This document shows positions 1 to 11,700 of a stretch of DNA of 64,000 bases, piece by piece. The stretch spans positions 86,104,501 through 86,168,500 of the forward strand of contig NC_133158.1 in assembly GCF_040802235.1 (NCBI RefSeq), read 5' to 3'. The position numbers and the translations under genes are program-made. The notes under the pieces were generated by a model. It made no database searches and was not told the origin of the DNA. It saw only the letters and a list, made by a program, of their open reading frames with translations. How positions within the stretch are numbered: the first letter of the stretch is position 1; each line of letters opens with the position of its first letter. Source of the stretch: Manis javanica (lineage: Eukaryota > Chordata > Mammalia > Pholidota > Manidae).

Positions 1-224
1 GCTCCGTCTGTTCTGCCTGCAGATGTGCAGCATGGGGGCAGGAGAGTCCTCCTCGCTCATCCCTGCCCAGCTTGTGCTCTTAGGCTCTCTTTTAGCCCTG
101 CCACTTCATCAAATGTTGGAGCCATGAGACTGGAAGGCCAGGCAGCCATCTGCAGAAAGCTGAGGGAAGGGGGACACTGTGGCCCATCAAGTGCACACAC
201 GTTGCTGGGCATGGCCAGCCTTCA

Positions 225-425
225 GTGTCAGTGAAGTGCAGATATGAGCCAGGACTGTGCTCAGTGCTTGATATGCTAAGGTTCATTAAGCCTCACAGCA
301 CCATATGCAAAACACTCCATCTATTCCCAAACAAGTGGTATTTATGAGAGGGTTGCCATCATCATTCCCATTTTATAGACAAGATTACTGAGGCACAAAA
401 ATGAAGTGAATTGGAATTTCCAAAG
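225..425 (-). repeat. MIR SINE remnant, antisense
   Basis: The stretch around 366-400 reads as the reverse complement of the conserved MIR core and 3' part: a pyrimidine-rich 'cattcccattttatag' block followed by 'actgaggcacaaa'. The left half (a 'cctcaca' block near 290) also fits. Assignment is by eye, and the outer ends are approximate. Confidence 0.55.
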
Positions 426-1190
426 GAATCCTGGAATGGAGAGTGTTATGTGAAAGTTCCCAATTTGTAAATGTTGGCAACTTATTCAAATATTTTAACA
501 TAACACCACCACCAACAAAAGCTAATATCCTCTTCTTACAGATGCTAAGTAAATGTCAAATTGAAGCAGAATTAGAATCCAGTGCTTTTTTTAATGAAGA
601 TTTTCTTTTGGATGTTATATTGTGGAATAATTTCCTATAGTACAATAAATGTTTATAACATATTTTGTTATACATTATTTATTTTCATATATATTCATAT
701 AATTTCTAATGTAAACATTGTGGCACACTTTTTATACTATACAATCATAGAAACTGGTTAAAAGAGAAGTGACATATTTAGATAATAAGTGGATCAGAAA
801 ATAAGCTTATAAGCTTAAGAGATAAAAGGAGGGCTTAATTTATCATCTCTTCCCCATTCTTACACACCCACTTAACTTCAAAATTTTTAAAGTACTACAT
901 ATTAAAGCTCACTGTCAAGCAGAAAAAAATAAAGCATACTCTCATGCTTATATCTTAACTTGAAAGGATTTAGTGGAGAAACTGGAAGATGTTAAGTACA
1001 TTATCAAAATTTTAATGCTGGTGAAGAGAGTTAAATGAAATAATAAAAATTAGAGCACCTCGTGTCCCCAGAGACTGCAAAGAAGGTTCTAAAATAGCTA
1101 ATCTGTCAGGCTAGTGTTCCCACTGAGGCATTTCTCTGTACTTGTTTCATTGGCCCCAGAAACAAAAATAATGACAATGCAATATGTATG

Positions 1191-1228
<38 letters not shown>

Positions 1229-2609
1229 TAAGACTGCCAACAATTTACTATTTTTTCTTAATAGTCTGTTTTTTTTATTGCATATTTCTTGTTTTGTTGT
1301 CCAAAAACTTATTTTTCTTAAAAAATAGACTTTCCTTCTTTGGCAAAATAAAAAGTCATTTGTCTCAAAAATTCTTTAGTATTTTACTAGTCCTGAGAAT
1401 ATGAATTCTGAAAACTGTTGCTACTGGGTTTATTTGCTATTGGCTATGTCTGTGTACATATCAGACCACCCCCTTCTCCTTAAATTTCCAGCAATGCCAA
1501 CCTGAAGCTGAGTTGAGGGGTGGAGTGGTGGGGTGGCTACATCTATAGTGAATGGCCTAATCTGATCAATCCCAATGATCACTTTACTTAATACCCATCT
1601 CTATTCGGGAAGGTGAACTTTTAACATATATCTGAGCTGCTTTTCTTCTCTGTGGCTTCTGGCTCCCTCAATTCCTTTCTTATTGAATTATGTTTTGGAT
1701 TTGTATTTAGTTCATATTTCTCAAAAGAAAATAACGAATATAATGATTAAGGTGTTCAATTCTTGGATGGAGCTTTGAGAACAATCTATTAATTTTGCAG
1801 ATTTCTTGTCAGAAGCAAATGGTTCTGACCTATCACCAAGTCTTTTCAAGGCAATGAGCTTCTCATTGATCTTCTAGGCTGCAAGCCCTGGGAAAGTAAG
1901 TGATAAGTAATTGGCAACCAGGGAAATGAGTCTACGGCAGTGTATTTTAGAAACTCACAATGAAAAATAGCAAATGAGGAGATGATTATCAATTAGTATA
2001 GGTTTCTATCCTTGAAAAGAATTTACAGGATAGTAAATAAAATGATGAAACCATTAAACATAAATAAATAAATATTAATATTCATGTGAATGACAAAAAC
2101 ATTCGCAATATTTTTTGGATTATTAACCAGGGAACCCTACAATGCACTTAAAATATACTTGAATTTTCACAAAATCTAGTTTACATAATTTAATCTGTTT
2201 CATGTAGATTTTAGTACATACAAAAGCAATGCATATCTTTTTCTCTTCACCAAATATTCAATACCTTAATAAAACAAAATTATCTTATTATGTATTCTCT
2301 TATGTACTTGTTCAGCTTTTATCTAAAGTTAAGTTAAATCACTTTAAGTATATCATAATAAAAAACTATTAAAAAAATTCATGAAAAATTTAAGATTTGG
2401 GAAGGTAGCTGGTAAGCACATGAATGTATTTTCTTGGGATATATCCACCCATGTTATACTTTCTGCATATGTATTTCTTCTCTGTCATAATTGAAAGCTT
2501 ATTACGTAAATCATGAAAATGTCACTGATCTGATAAATACAGACCAATGAACAGTCAAAAATATGACCTTTGAATAAAACAAGAGAAGGAAGGGAAAGAA
2601 TCAAGATTT
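426..2609. other. Unassigned AT-rich DNA
   Basis: No gene, RNA gene or recognisable transposon was seen, apart from the TG microsatellite listed separately. Short open frames here have no splice context or composition suggesting coding. Confidence 0.5.
1193..1224. repeat. (TG)16 microsatellite
   Basis: An uninterrupted run of 16 TG units, preceded by 'gtatgca' and ending at 'tttgtaag'. Likely length-polymorphic, and alternating purine-pyrimidine DNA of this kind can adopt Z-form. Confidence 0.95.
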
Positions 2610-2790
2610 CTTGCTTCATTATTATATGCCAAGTGCTTTCCCAGGGTGTATTTATTTATTTCTTTATTTAATCTTCAGAACAATCCAAAAATTATCATCA
2701 TCCTCATTCAAGGAAATAAAAACTATATTGATATTTTTTTAATGTCTAAGTAAAAGTATTTATTACTCTAGACAAAAAATTCAAACTCAG
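2610..2790 (-). repeat. MIR/L2-type remnant, antisense
   Basis: The order 'tgccaagtgctttcc', 'atttaatcttcagaacaa' and 'attatcatcatcctcattcaaggaaa' matches an antisense MIR-type remnant. It is heavily decayed and its ends are approximate. Confidence 0.5.
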
Positions 2791-4689
2791 AGTCATCTTT
2801 CTATCATTTGCTTCCATCTACGATTAACTTAATCAGACACACTCTTCTGTCAAGAAACATTAAAGCTGGCTAAAATTAAAACAAGGAAACAGCAGTTTGA
2901 AGGAATCTTGGTGCAGACACAGAAGCCAGGATTTGTGGGGTCACAGTCCTGAAGACAAAGGAAATGTAATGAACAAACCTTTCATTTAGCATTGGTATCT
3001 TTTTACTTTGGACATTTGCAAATTCCCAGGATAGGACATAAAGGCTGGACAGAAAACATCATTTTGTGGTCCACTCACTGAACTAGGAAGGGAGTAATCA
3101 GAGATCTTGGTTACCATGGCTGCTTGAGGAGCCAAAATGGGAGCAAAGGTAATCACAGAGAAAAGAAGTTACATTTGATGTATTTTCAAGTCTATACTGA
3201 TTCCTAATCTTTGTGTGAAGTGGTGAAAAGCCAAGTGTCTAGGAAAAAAATGGTTGGTTAAGGCTAAAACACTACAGGAGTGTTTAGTGATCTGAGAGTG
3301 CTGGGCTGTACACTACGAAGGAGGAGCCCTGAAAGGCCTTAGACTTTGAGTTGAGACCTCTGGGAAATCTACCTTGTAGGAGTGATGACCAGGAAGCAGA
3401 CCTGTTTTGGAAAACTGGAAAACCTGGACTGGATCACTGACGGAATAACCAAGCAGCACTCGGAGGTCTTGGAGAGTGGAGGTTTATTTTACAGTGGTGG
3501 GCTCAGAAGAGAGTCATCTCCAAAGGTCTGATCCCCAAGTACAGCCAGGCCATGCCTGTTATTCATTTACTACAAAGCTAAGAGGGGAGTCAGGACCCAG
3601 AAACTATTGCAGTAGGAGCTATTAGGTCACTATAGGTGTATTCAGGATGCTAGTTATATTTTAATCTATTTCTGTAAAGGTTACTCAGATACTGTATTAT
3701 AAACTAATGGGCTTCCATGACTATGATTAACAAGCTGTTCCATACCACTGAGTCCCAGTGGGGGGGAATACATTGTTACATTGTTTTAATCTCAAGCACC
3801 TAAGCACCTTGTAATTCCTTTATATTCTTAAAGCCCTAACAGAAACCTTGTCTCTTGGCTTCCTTAGCTTCCTTGGCTTCCTACCAAACCCACAGAAGGG
3901 GAGGCATTTGAGAACTTTCTGAATATTTCCTCATCAGATTGGCTCTGCCAAAGCTTGAAGTCAGCTTAGAAAAATCTTAGTCTCAAACTGGATCAAGGTA
4001 TTGTACCCATATGCTATCTGCTTAATAGATGAATATTAAATCTTCTCTGAAGGAAGACATCATTCAGTCTTTACAGTTTTTACACATAGTAGCTGACAAT
4101 CAGTTAACAATGAACAGACATGACAACAGACAGAAATAAATTATCAAAAATAAAGAGAAAAACATGACAATAGAAATATACCACCAGGAATCAAGATTTT
4201 GGAGTTATCAAAACCAACCTTTATTATGATGGATTCAAATGTTCAAAACCATGACAAAAATAGATGAAATGATAAAGAATTTTACCAGATGTTTGGCATT
4301 TAAAAGTGAAACAGATTATTTTTGTAACAAAACAGAGTTTCTGAAAGTAAAAACTTATTAGAGTGGCTTAACAGAAAAGGAATAGTAACTAGAATACTAC
4401 TCAGTAGAATGGAGAACATAACATATTTCTCTTTTAAAGGTCATTATACTTGGTATTACTTCTCTTTGTGAAAACCTGCTGAGCTTCTTATGACTGATTC
4501 CTCACTTTAGGTCTCAACATCACTTTTCAGAGAGGTTTTCTACAACCACCCAGTTTAGTAGGCATATTCCTGCTCTAGCTACCTATCCATCACACTTTCT
4601 TCTTTGTTTCCTTCAAAACACTTGTTAGTGAAAAAGACTATAAAAGGCTAATAAAAATGATAAGCATAAGCTTATCTTTGATTTTCTAT
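2791..4689. other. Unassigned DNA, possible old LTR at 3430-3960
   Basis: Mostly anonymous sequence. The part from about 3430 to 3960 is richer in G+C and has 'ggaggtttatttta', which would be a polyadenylation signal on the minus strand, and a repeated 'gcttcctt' block near 3862-3885. This is vaguely like an antisense LTR, but no clear ends or target duplication were found. Confidence 0.3.
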
Positions 4690-4830
4690 GTAAGTTCAGG
4701 CAAGTCACCTTCTTTGAGCCCAAGTTTTTTCTTCAAATAGTAATGATACTATGTGCAAGTTATATATTATTAAAGAGCAAATAAAATAATACATGTAAAA
4801 CACCTAGCTCAGTGTGAAGGCAGAAGAGTT
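4690..4830 (+). repeat. MIR SINE remnant
   Basis: The sequence 'aggcaagtcacc' followed by 'tttgagcccaag' and later 'catgtaaaacacctagctcagtgtg' follows the order of MIR core and 3' consensus blocks on the plus strand. Confidence 0.55.
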
Positions 4831-4904
4831 GAGGTGCTTTGGGAAATTAACTAAAAACTCATGGACTAGTTAATCTGAATATAACTCTATCACAATGGAA
4901 ACCA

Positions 4905-5085
4905 TAAAGGTTCTGATGTCAGATGCTTTGGTTCCAGTTCTCATTGAACAGCTTACCTGTGCAGTGGCATTGATATGTCAGTTTTCAGAATTATAAATTG
5001 GATTTAATGGGTACACATCATAACCCTGAGAATTAAGGGTAAAGAAAGGTTCAATATAAGCCTGGTATTATCATTAAATTTGTTT
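4905..5085 (+). repeat. MIR SINE remnant, second copy
   Basis: 'ggttccagttctcattgaacagcttacctgtg' holds the decayed tRNA-derived and core part of MIR, followed by 'aaccctgagaattaa'. It lies just downstream of another MIR in the same orientation. The 'cttacctgtg' string looks like an antisense splice donor but is explained by MIR. Confidence 0.5.
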
Positions 5086-5515
5086 GTAACATAAACTAAT
5101 AACTCACAAGTGATTCCCTGATATATCAAACATTTCAGAGTATCCATTGTCCAAAAATTGATTATCATTTCTCTTTTGAGCTTTGGTGATATGTATTATG
5201 GTACTAGCTTTCTGTTTTATTGCATCTTGATCAAATGGAGAAAGATATAGAAATGAGGCTCCTACCTGGAAGTTTGCCAAAATGACATTGATTTTACAAT
5301 TAAATGCTATTTCCTACATGAAGCATTTAATTCTCTGATGCTCAGGTACTGAAGATGATGTTGGCAAGTTAAAAGGAAAGTGAATCAATTGCTTCCTTAA
5401 ATAAACTACTAATGAGGTTGGTTTGAGACCAATGAAGAAATAATTTATAGAGAGAGCATTTTTCATTCACTGCCCTAAGCAGACACATGCAAATCTGAAT
5501 TTAAATTCTCTAAAT

Positions 5516-5713
5516 CAGGGGTCATCAAGTTTTTCTTAAAGCAAATATTTTAGGCCTGTGGGCCATTAGGTCCTTGTTGGAACTACTCACTGCCACCATT
5601 GTGTTTTAAAAGCAATCATAGGCAATATGTAAACAAGTGGGAATAGCTGTGGCCCAATAAAATTTCATTTACAAAACAGGCAGTCAACCTGTGACCCAAT
5701 TTGCTGACCTCTG
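5516..5713. mobile_element. Non-autonomous hAT-type (Charlie-group MER) DNA transposon fossil
   Basis: The element opens with 'caggggtcatcaag' and closes with 'tttgctgacctctg', imperfect terminal inverted repeats of the CAGGGGTCAGCAAA type. The interior has the familiar 'ttttaggcctgtgggccat' and 'caataaaatttcatttacaaaacaggc' blocks. It is 198 bp, close to full length for such elements. The flanking octamers 'ctctaaat' and 'ttttaagt' match at 5 of 8 positions with only transitions between them, as expected for a decayed 8-bp target duplication. I do not give an exact MER number because I cannot search a library. Confidence 0.8.
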
Positions 5714-8700
5714 TTTTAAGTGATTAAGAAATTGCTATGCTGAAAAAGTGAATGTGTGGATAAAATGTTTTGCCTTTTTGAGAAGCAGAATTTATCACGA
5801 ATATATGACTTAGAAGTTTTTCAGGTATTCCAAACTCTAATAAAGAAAAATAAATGTTTATTCTCTCTTGCAGCAGAGACTTACTAACTGTATATATAAT
5901 CCATTCTTTTTTCCACTGGACATACAGACTTCCTTACAGTGAAGTGTGGCCTGCATTTCAGCCAACAAAAATAGGCAAAGTTTTTAAAATATGGGTCATT
6001 TGTAATATTGGGTGATAAAAATCCCCCAGGTATCATCTTTACCTATGTCCCATCTGTCAGCCAGATGCAGAGGATTCATGAAAAGACTAAGAGTCCAGGG
6101 GGAGTCCCTTCCTGCCATCAACTGAACTCTATAGACGTGAAAATTAACTTACATTTTACTGATTCACTAAAATATCAGAGCTGACATTTTACCAAGTAGC
6201 ATTAACTATCATGAAATGTAAATTGGTACAAGAAAACTAAATATGTAGAGTTGACTTAATAGGTTGGCAGTAGGTAGGAAGGACACAGGTGTAGTAGGTA
6301 TTGTGACTAGAGACCCCTGCTCTGCCATGTTAAACATTCATAAAATGGAGACCTGAGATACCTTAGAAGTAAGATCATGGGACACCTAGATCAGTGATTC
6401 TAGAGGAAGTGGCTGAAAAGTATCACAATGTGTGCTGGTTACCCTTAGCTGCTACTAACACAGAAGTATGAGAGAGAGTTGAGCTCAGACAATGACTGGC
6501 TGGCCTTCATGATGAGATCAAGGGTTTCAGAGTTTGGAAAAGATGATTGCTTGAGGTCAAGTAATAGGTGAAATTGAAATAAAATAATTTGAGTGCCGAA
6601 GGCCCAGTTAAGATTTCTCAGTGGATCCAAGTACTGAATGTTGTAGCAAATACCAGATGATCAGATTTTGGGTATTTCCTTCCTACCCAAAACTACTTTT
6701 TTCAAAGAGCCTTAAACTCTTATTATAAAAAGGAGGAGAAAAAAAGAGGGGAAGGGAGTGAGGAAGAGAAAGAAAAATGGGGATGAGAACAAAAGAGAGA
6801 AATCATACTTGAGAATTATGTCCACAAAAAACTTGGATGTGGTTACTGACACATGAAACTTGATGGCAGGAAATAACTTGATAGTCTCCTAGTTTTGATG
6901 GGGTTTTATTTCCATAGAAACCACAACCTGGACTAAAAAATATTTTAGTGTCCAAACCTGAAAAACACCTCTGGGCCCAAAGGCAGGAAGGACACTGCAG
7001 AAGCCCTACAGTCCCCAAAGATAATAATGATGCAGAAAAGAGAACAATGCAAGGATGGAGCTGGAAGCCTGGAAAACACATCCCAGAAAGTAGAATGTAG
7101 GTTTGAACTTGTCTGCCATTCCTCGTTTCCAGATGGGAAGCCATCACCAATCTATGAAAGGAAATAGAAATGTTTCAAATAGATCCAATTCAATCAAAGA
7201 GAAAAAAAACCCATTTTGATCATTACTACATATAACGACACAACTAACAAAATTACATATCTGTGTATGTGTGCATGCATATACATGTGTGTATAGCTTT
7301 TTGTTTTTAATACCAGTATTTGCTTATGCTTTTCATAGTTCATAGTCCATGATTCTAATCTCAGTAAGTATAGCAAATGCGCTGGGCACAGGTCCTTGAC
7401 TTTGGCATATCCCACACAAATCTCTTAGCCCATGCTCCTTTTCTGACAGTCCTCTCCATAGGACCTTGTGCAAGTCTTCCCCCCACCATCAGTGTTCTGT
7501 GGAGGATTTATCGAATGTATTTATCGAAATCAGGTAAGCACTGGTACCAATTCTGCTTTGCCTTCCTAATACAAAGCTACCTTCTAAGTGACTGCTGAGT
7601 TATTTCAGTTTTAGGTTGCAATACTTCAGATCTAGTGTTTCTAAAAATAAAGGATATCAATTCAACATGTTTGCAAATAGAAGCAAAACAATAATTTCAA
7701 TATTTTTTTTCATTGTAACAGGCTAAAAAAATGCCCTTTCCTAGCATATAAAAGAGACTATACGTGATCTCACCTACTGACTTTTAATGCAGAAGAGTAT
7801 TTTGATATTGCCAATTATCCAGATATAAAATATATTTTTAATTCCTTTATAGTGACTGAACATCTTGGATAATTAAAAATTAATGACCTGAAAAAAATAG
7901 CAGAAGCTTATGTAATTGCATTATTTATTTTTATCCCATCTTGGATTACAGAATCAAAATGACTTACACATTTTACTATCATTTATTATAAAAAAGTGAT
8001 GTTCACGTCAGAATTCTCATGTTCAAGTCCCAGAATACTGGAAAGTTAGGGAGGCCATATATGTTATATTTTGTAGTGGTGTGCAGAAAACAATTTAAAA
8101 AATATGATGTATTTCTACAAAATTTTAACATAAAATGTATTTATACCGTTTATTACATTTGCAAATATAAATGTAAATAAGGCCTCTTTAAATCTGACAG
8201 TAAGAAAGAAAAGCACAACTGGTTCTAAGCTTTTTATCCTGTATATGGTGCTGTGGTTTATTTAGATGTTTACACAAACAAGCCAGTTCAAATGATTATT
8301 AAGTAGTATTGGAACAAGAGCTAAGACTTAATCCACAAAAGCATATACTTAATATTTACCAGTTGCATTGAGTCAGAATACTTCCAGGATGTGAATCACA
8401 GGAGTAACCAACATTGTCTCTTGGAACACTGGACAGAAAACACTGGATCTGGTCCAAAATTCACTCTTTATCTCATCTTTAACCTTTGCTCTTGTTGTGG
8501 TTTGATGTGCTTGAAAAGCCAAAGACAGCTAAGTGGCAGAGAAAATAAAGCAGACTCATTTTCTGGTTTTCACATGGCTATAAAAAGTCCCCATGTTTGA
8601 AAAAGCAAATAAGAAAAAAATGGAGACATCACATAGAGTCAATGTTCATTTTATACAACTGATGACAAAGGCCAATGAAAGAAAGAAAAGCTCTGTGGAC

Positions 8701-8745
8701 AGAGTGCAATGAGAACGGTAAAGGCAAAGATAAATGCACACTCAC
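5714..8745. other. Unassigned DNA
   Basis: AT-rich sequence with no recognised gene. It includes a purine-rich tract (listed) and a short imperfect TG/CA tract near 7255-7295. A minus-strand open frame across 6803-7150 has no splice context or family resemblance and is treated as chance. Confidence 0.45.
6726..6806. repeat. Purine-rich (GA)-type low-complexity tract
   Basis: Almost uninterrupted A and G on the plus strand, without a fixed repeat unit. Confidence 0.8.
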
Positions 8746-8874
8746 CTTAAATGCCACATGACGCTGCACAGAGATCTTTGGCAGGTGATAAAGACACAAC
8801 TTGGCAAAATCAGCAATTTTTTTTGGCACCCACGAAAGAGGTAGTGAAGCAGAAAAAGCTGCCCAAGAATTAAT
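8746..8874 (-). other. Candidate minus-strand exon, weak
   Basis: On the minus strand this 129-bp segment ends at an excellent donor (AAG|gtgagt) and begins after 'ctacag', but the upstream pyrimidine tract is poor. Two of the three frames are open across it, so coding identity is not determined. It could belong to the same right-to-left gene suggested by the segments at 31.8-38.4 kb. It could also be a chance open stretch. Confidence 0.2.
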
Positions 8875-10654
8875 CTGTAGCTACCTAACACAGTGCTTGA
8901 TCGCCTCCGGGCTGTGATGCAAAGCACAGTCAGGTGTGTGGGCGTTTCTTAAACATCAGACCATCAAAGTACATTATTTGCAATGAAGCAAAGGATAGGT
9001 ATTAATAATAAATAGATGCTGTATGTAAACACAGACACAATTTTTTCAGCTATTTTATTTTTACTTTTAATATTCTCAAGAATAAAATTGAATTTCTAGC
9101 AAAATGTCGTCAAGAAATCTTACTGCATGCAACCCAAAATAATTTCAGTGTTCACCAGCTCCTCTGTTGCTCCAGTAAGATCCACTGCCCTGGATTCAAC
9201 ACACTCAGTTCAGGTGCTCAGTAAAACCTCTGCTTGAGACACACTTAAGATGTGTGTACCAGTGACTCTTGTTATGGTTAATTGGATATTGCCTCCATTT
9301 CCGGTTTCCACAAAAGCCAATATTTATATACATGCATGGAATGTCTTGTTCATAGTGCTACCCTGCATACATTAAAATCAGTCATTATTTCATAAGGAAT
9401 AATCAAATTATTTCCTTTGACAATAACCCTTGGCCTGGAGTTTTAACCAACTAGTTGATGCCTCATCATGATATACAGTAACACTTAAAGAAAATGGAAA
9501 GAGTAAGAATTACTTTTAATAAAAATTTATAGAATCACAAATATAAATAAAATTGTTTTTTTAAGTGAAAAGGATACAGTATTGATATTTTTTTGTATTA
9601 TAATTTAATAGTGCTTCACTAAAAGTAATTTTCTTTTACAAAAATGAATCGTCTTTTATCCTTTCTTTTTTTCTTTATTTTTCTTCTAATGAGCCCTTAT
9701 TGTTGGGTGACCTAACAATATCCATCTTTCAGGATAAAATCTAGCAACTAGTTCATACAAAAAGCTATTAGCTCATGCATTTAAATATACTGACAAATCC
9801 TGGGAGCAATGCTGCTCTTGACTTTTCTTAAATCATGTAAAAAGTTCAAATGGCTTAATACCTGATAGTCAAGAAATAAGCGTTTAAGGGTATTTTGTCT
9901 TCATGCACAAGTTTTAAAGTTAGCACTTATATTCCCAAATCCAGTTTCCTTTGTTTTTCTCAACAAATCATCATTTAGAATTATTTATAAATGTAAAGAA
10001 ACCAACAACTCAAAAAATATCTTATGCAATGTTACCTAATTCCTTAGACTTGCGCTTTAGTGTTTGTGTGAGGACTATAAACTGAGCCAAGAATGCAGGA
10101 TAAAATCTCAGATTTCCTCACATGTGAGTCTTAACCAAATCAATTGAAATTGCTTAAGAGTAATCAAGTGTACAACTGGAATTAATACTTTTCATTTCGC
10201 TGTAATATCATTGCTTTTTGAATCCTGGCTTCTTGCCTTGTGCATTATATATTCTTGTTATGCTTAGCTTGTTAAAATCATGAATTTGAATCATTTGTAA
10301 CTGAATAGAAAATATTCATTCTCTACTCTCATCTTGTCCCCAGTCTCTGACTTCTTCTATCCAGGCTTCATTTGTCTAAGGAACAAGGACAGTATTTTAA
10401 ATAAAACCACCAGTCTTAAATACCTCATCTCTGAACTGACCATTTTCCTCCAAATCCTTAGGAAACCCACTGGCCTGTTCTCCACTCACTAGCTGCTAAG
10501 CATTGTTGAAGCGAATTATAATATCAGCCAACTGGGCCTTCCAGAAAATCATGCTTTATTACCAATACTACCATTTGACGATTTTAGTGATGCTTTACAA
10601 GGGGAGCATTCAAGGTTGATGCATCTGTTCTCTTCTCTGCCTGATCCCCCATAG
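8875..10654. other. Unassigned AT-rich DNA
   Basis: No recognised element. A 66-bp minus-strand open segment at 9124-9189 has splice-like ends and is discussed in the findings. Confidence 0.45.
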
Positions 10655-10715
10655 CCTGGAACAGAAAGTTCTACTCAGTAAATGCTCAGCAAATATTTGA
10701 TAAATGAATATACTG
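10655..10715 (+). repeat. L2/MIR-type 3' end remnant
   Basis: 'gcctggaacagaa' followed by 'cagtaaatgctcagcaaatatttgataaatgaat' resembles the shared 3' end of L2 and MIR-type elements on the plus strand. Confidence 0.5.
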
Positions 10716-10986
10716 CAGCTGTTCAAATCATCTCTGAAGTCTTCTATCTCCATTATCCTTAACTCTTCAGACCATTCAGTATGTGCTACCATTTCTCCAT
10801 CTCTTTCCTTTAAATCATAAACATTTTGTGATGAGAGAAATTAGAATTACTCCTGTTGGATAGTTTCTAATTTCTCAGCAACATTTTCATAGCCTCACTA
10901 CTTGTACATGTGTTTACCTTTTCTCCATCTCCATTCTCTAATGAAGGGCCAAAGTCTGAGACTGTTTTGTTATCCCATCCTATGTT

Positions 10987-11080
10987 GTCTTTTCTTTCTC
11001 TCTCTTTCTTTTTTCCTCCCTCCTTCTCTCCCTCCCTCCCTCCCTTCTTCCCTTCTTTCCTTCCTTTTTTTCTTCTTAAC
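10987..11080. repeat. Polypyrimidine (CT/TTCC/TCCC) tract
   Basis: About 94 bp made almost wholly of C and T on the plus strand, with TTTC, TCCC and TTCC units intermixed. It is degenerate compared with the pure array at 63453. Confidence 0.9.
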
Positions 11081-11329
11081 TCCATAGAAGCAGACAGCCA
11101 TAAGAATTAGAATGGAAAGTATAAGTCATCAGGTCCATCTTTCTCATTTAATTAATAATGTAACCAAAACAGAGATGAAGTGGCATTTTGTGGACTGCAG
11201 ACAAGACAGTCACAAAGTCAGGATTATAAGGAGTGTTCCAGACACCTGTCCTAAGTTCTTTTTACTATGCCACTATGATTTTTCCCTTTTTACGCCCTCT
11301 TTCTTTTTCCTTTCTTTGAAGGAGCATCT

Positions 11330-11700
11330 AATAAAGTCTACAACAGGCCAGAAAAGACTTTCCCCAAAGAAGTAATATTTAAGCACAGCCTCAAATAAAG
11401 AGGCACTGATCTAATGGGGAAGGCACAGAACAACTTACATGAGAGCAATTCGTCCAGAAAACCTGGAAGCTATAAAGAATTGGATGATGGAGGAGATAAT
11501 GGGAAATAAAACAACCAAAATTTCTAGCCTTTTTATGCCATGCTAAACAACTGACAATTTTGTTTGAAGACTTTAGAAAGCCATTGAAGTATTTATGGCA
11601 AGGTAGTAACAAGATCCTATTTTGGTTTAGACAGATACCCCTGAGAACTGAGTGGAGACTGGTAAAAAAACTATGCTTCTAATGTGTGAACAGGTTACTT
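11330..11700 (+). repeat. Ancient L2-like interspersed repeat remnant
   Basis: The phrases 'gaaagccattgaagtatttatgg', 'gtaacaagatcctattttgg' and 'gagaactgagtggagactgg' occur in the same order as in the L2-like repeat at 41.4-42.0 kb, which has 'gggcaccactgaagcactttgag' and 'ggtgtgagctgacag' in that order. Very decayed. Confidence 0.45.

Noticed and set aside
25-234. Plus-strand open frame of 69 codons at the left edge
   Set aside because: No splice sites, no domain, partly overlapping a MIR fragment. Its length is expected by chance.
4940-4975. Antisense splice-donor-like 'cttacctgtg'
   Set aside because: Lies in a MIR remnant, whose tRNA-derived core normally contains this type of string.
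6803-7150. Minus-strand open frame of 115 codons
   Set aside because: No recognisable domain, no acceptor or donor at fitting positions, and composition like the surrounding DNA.
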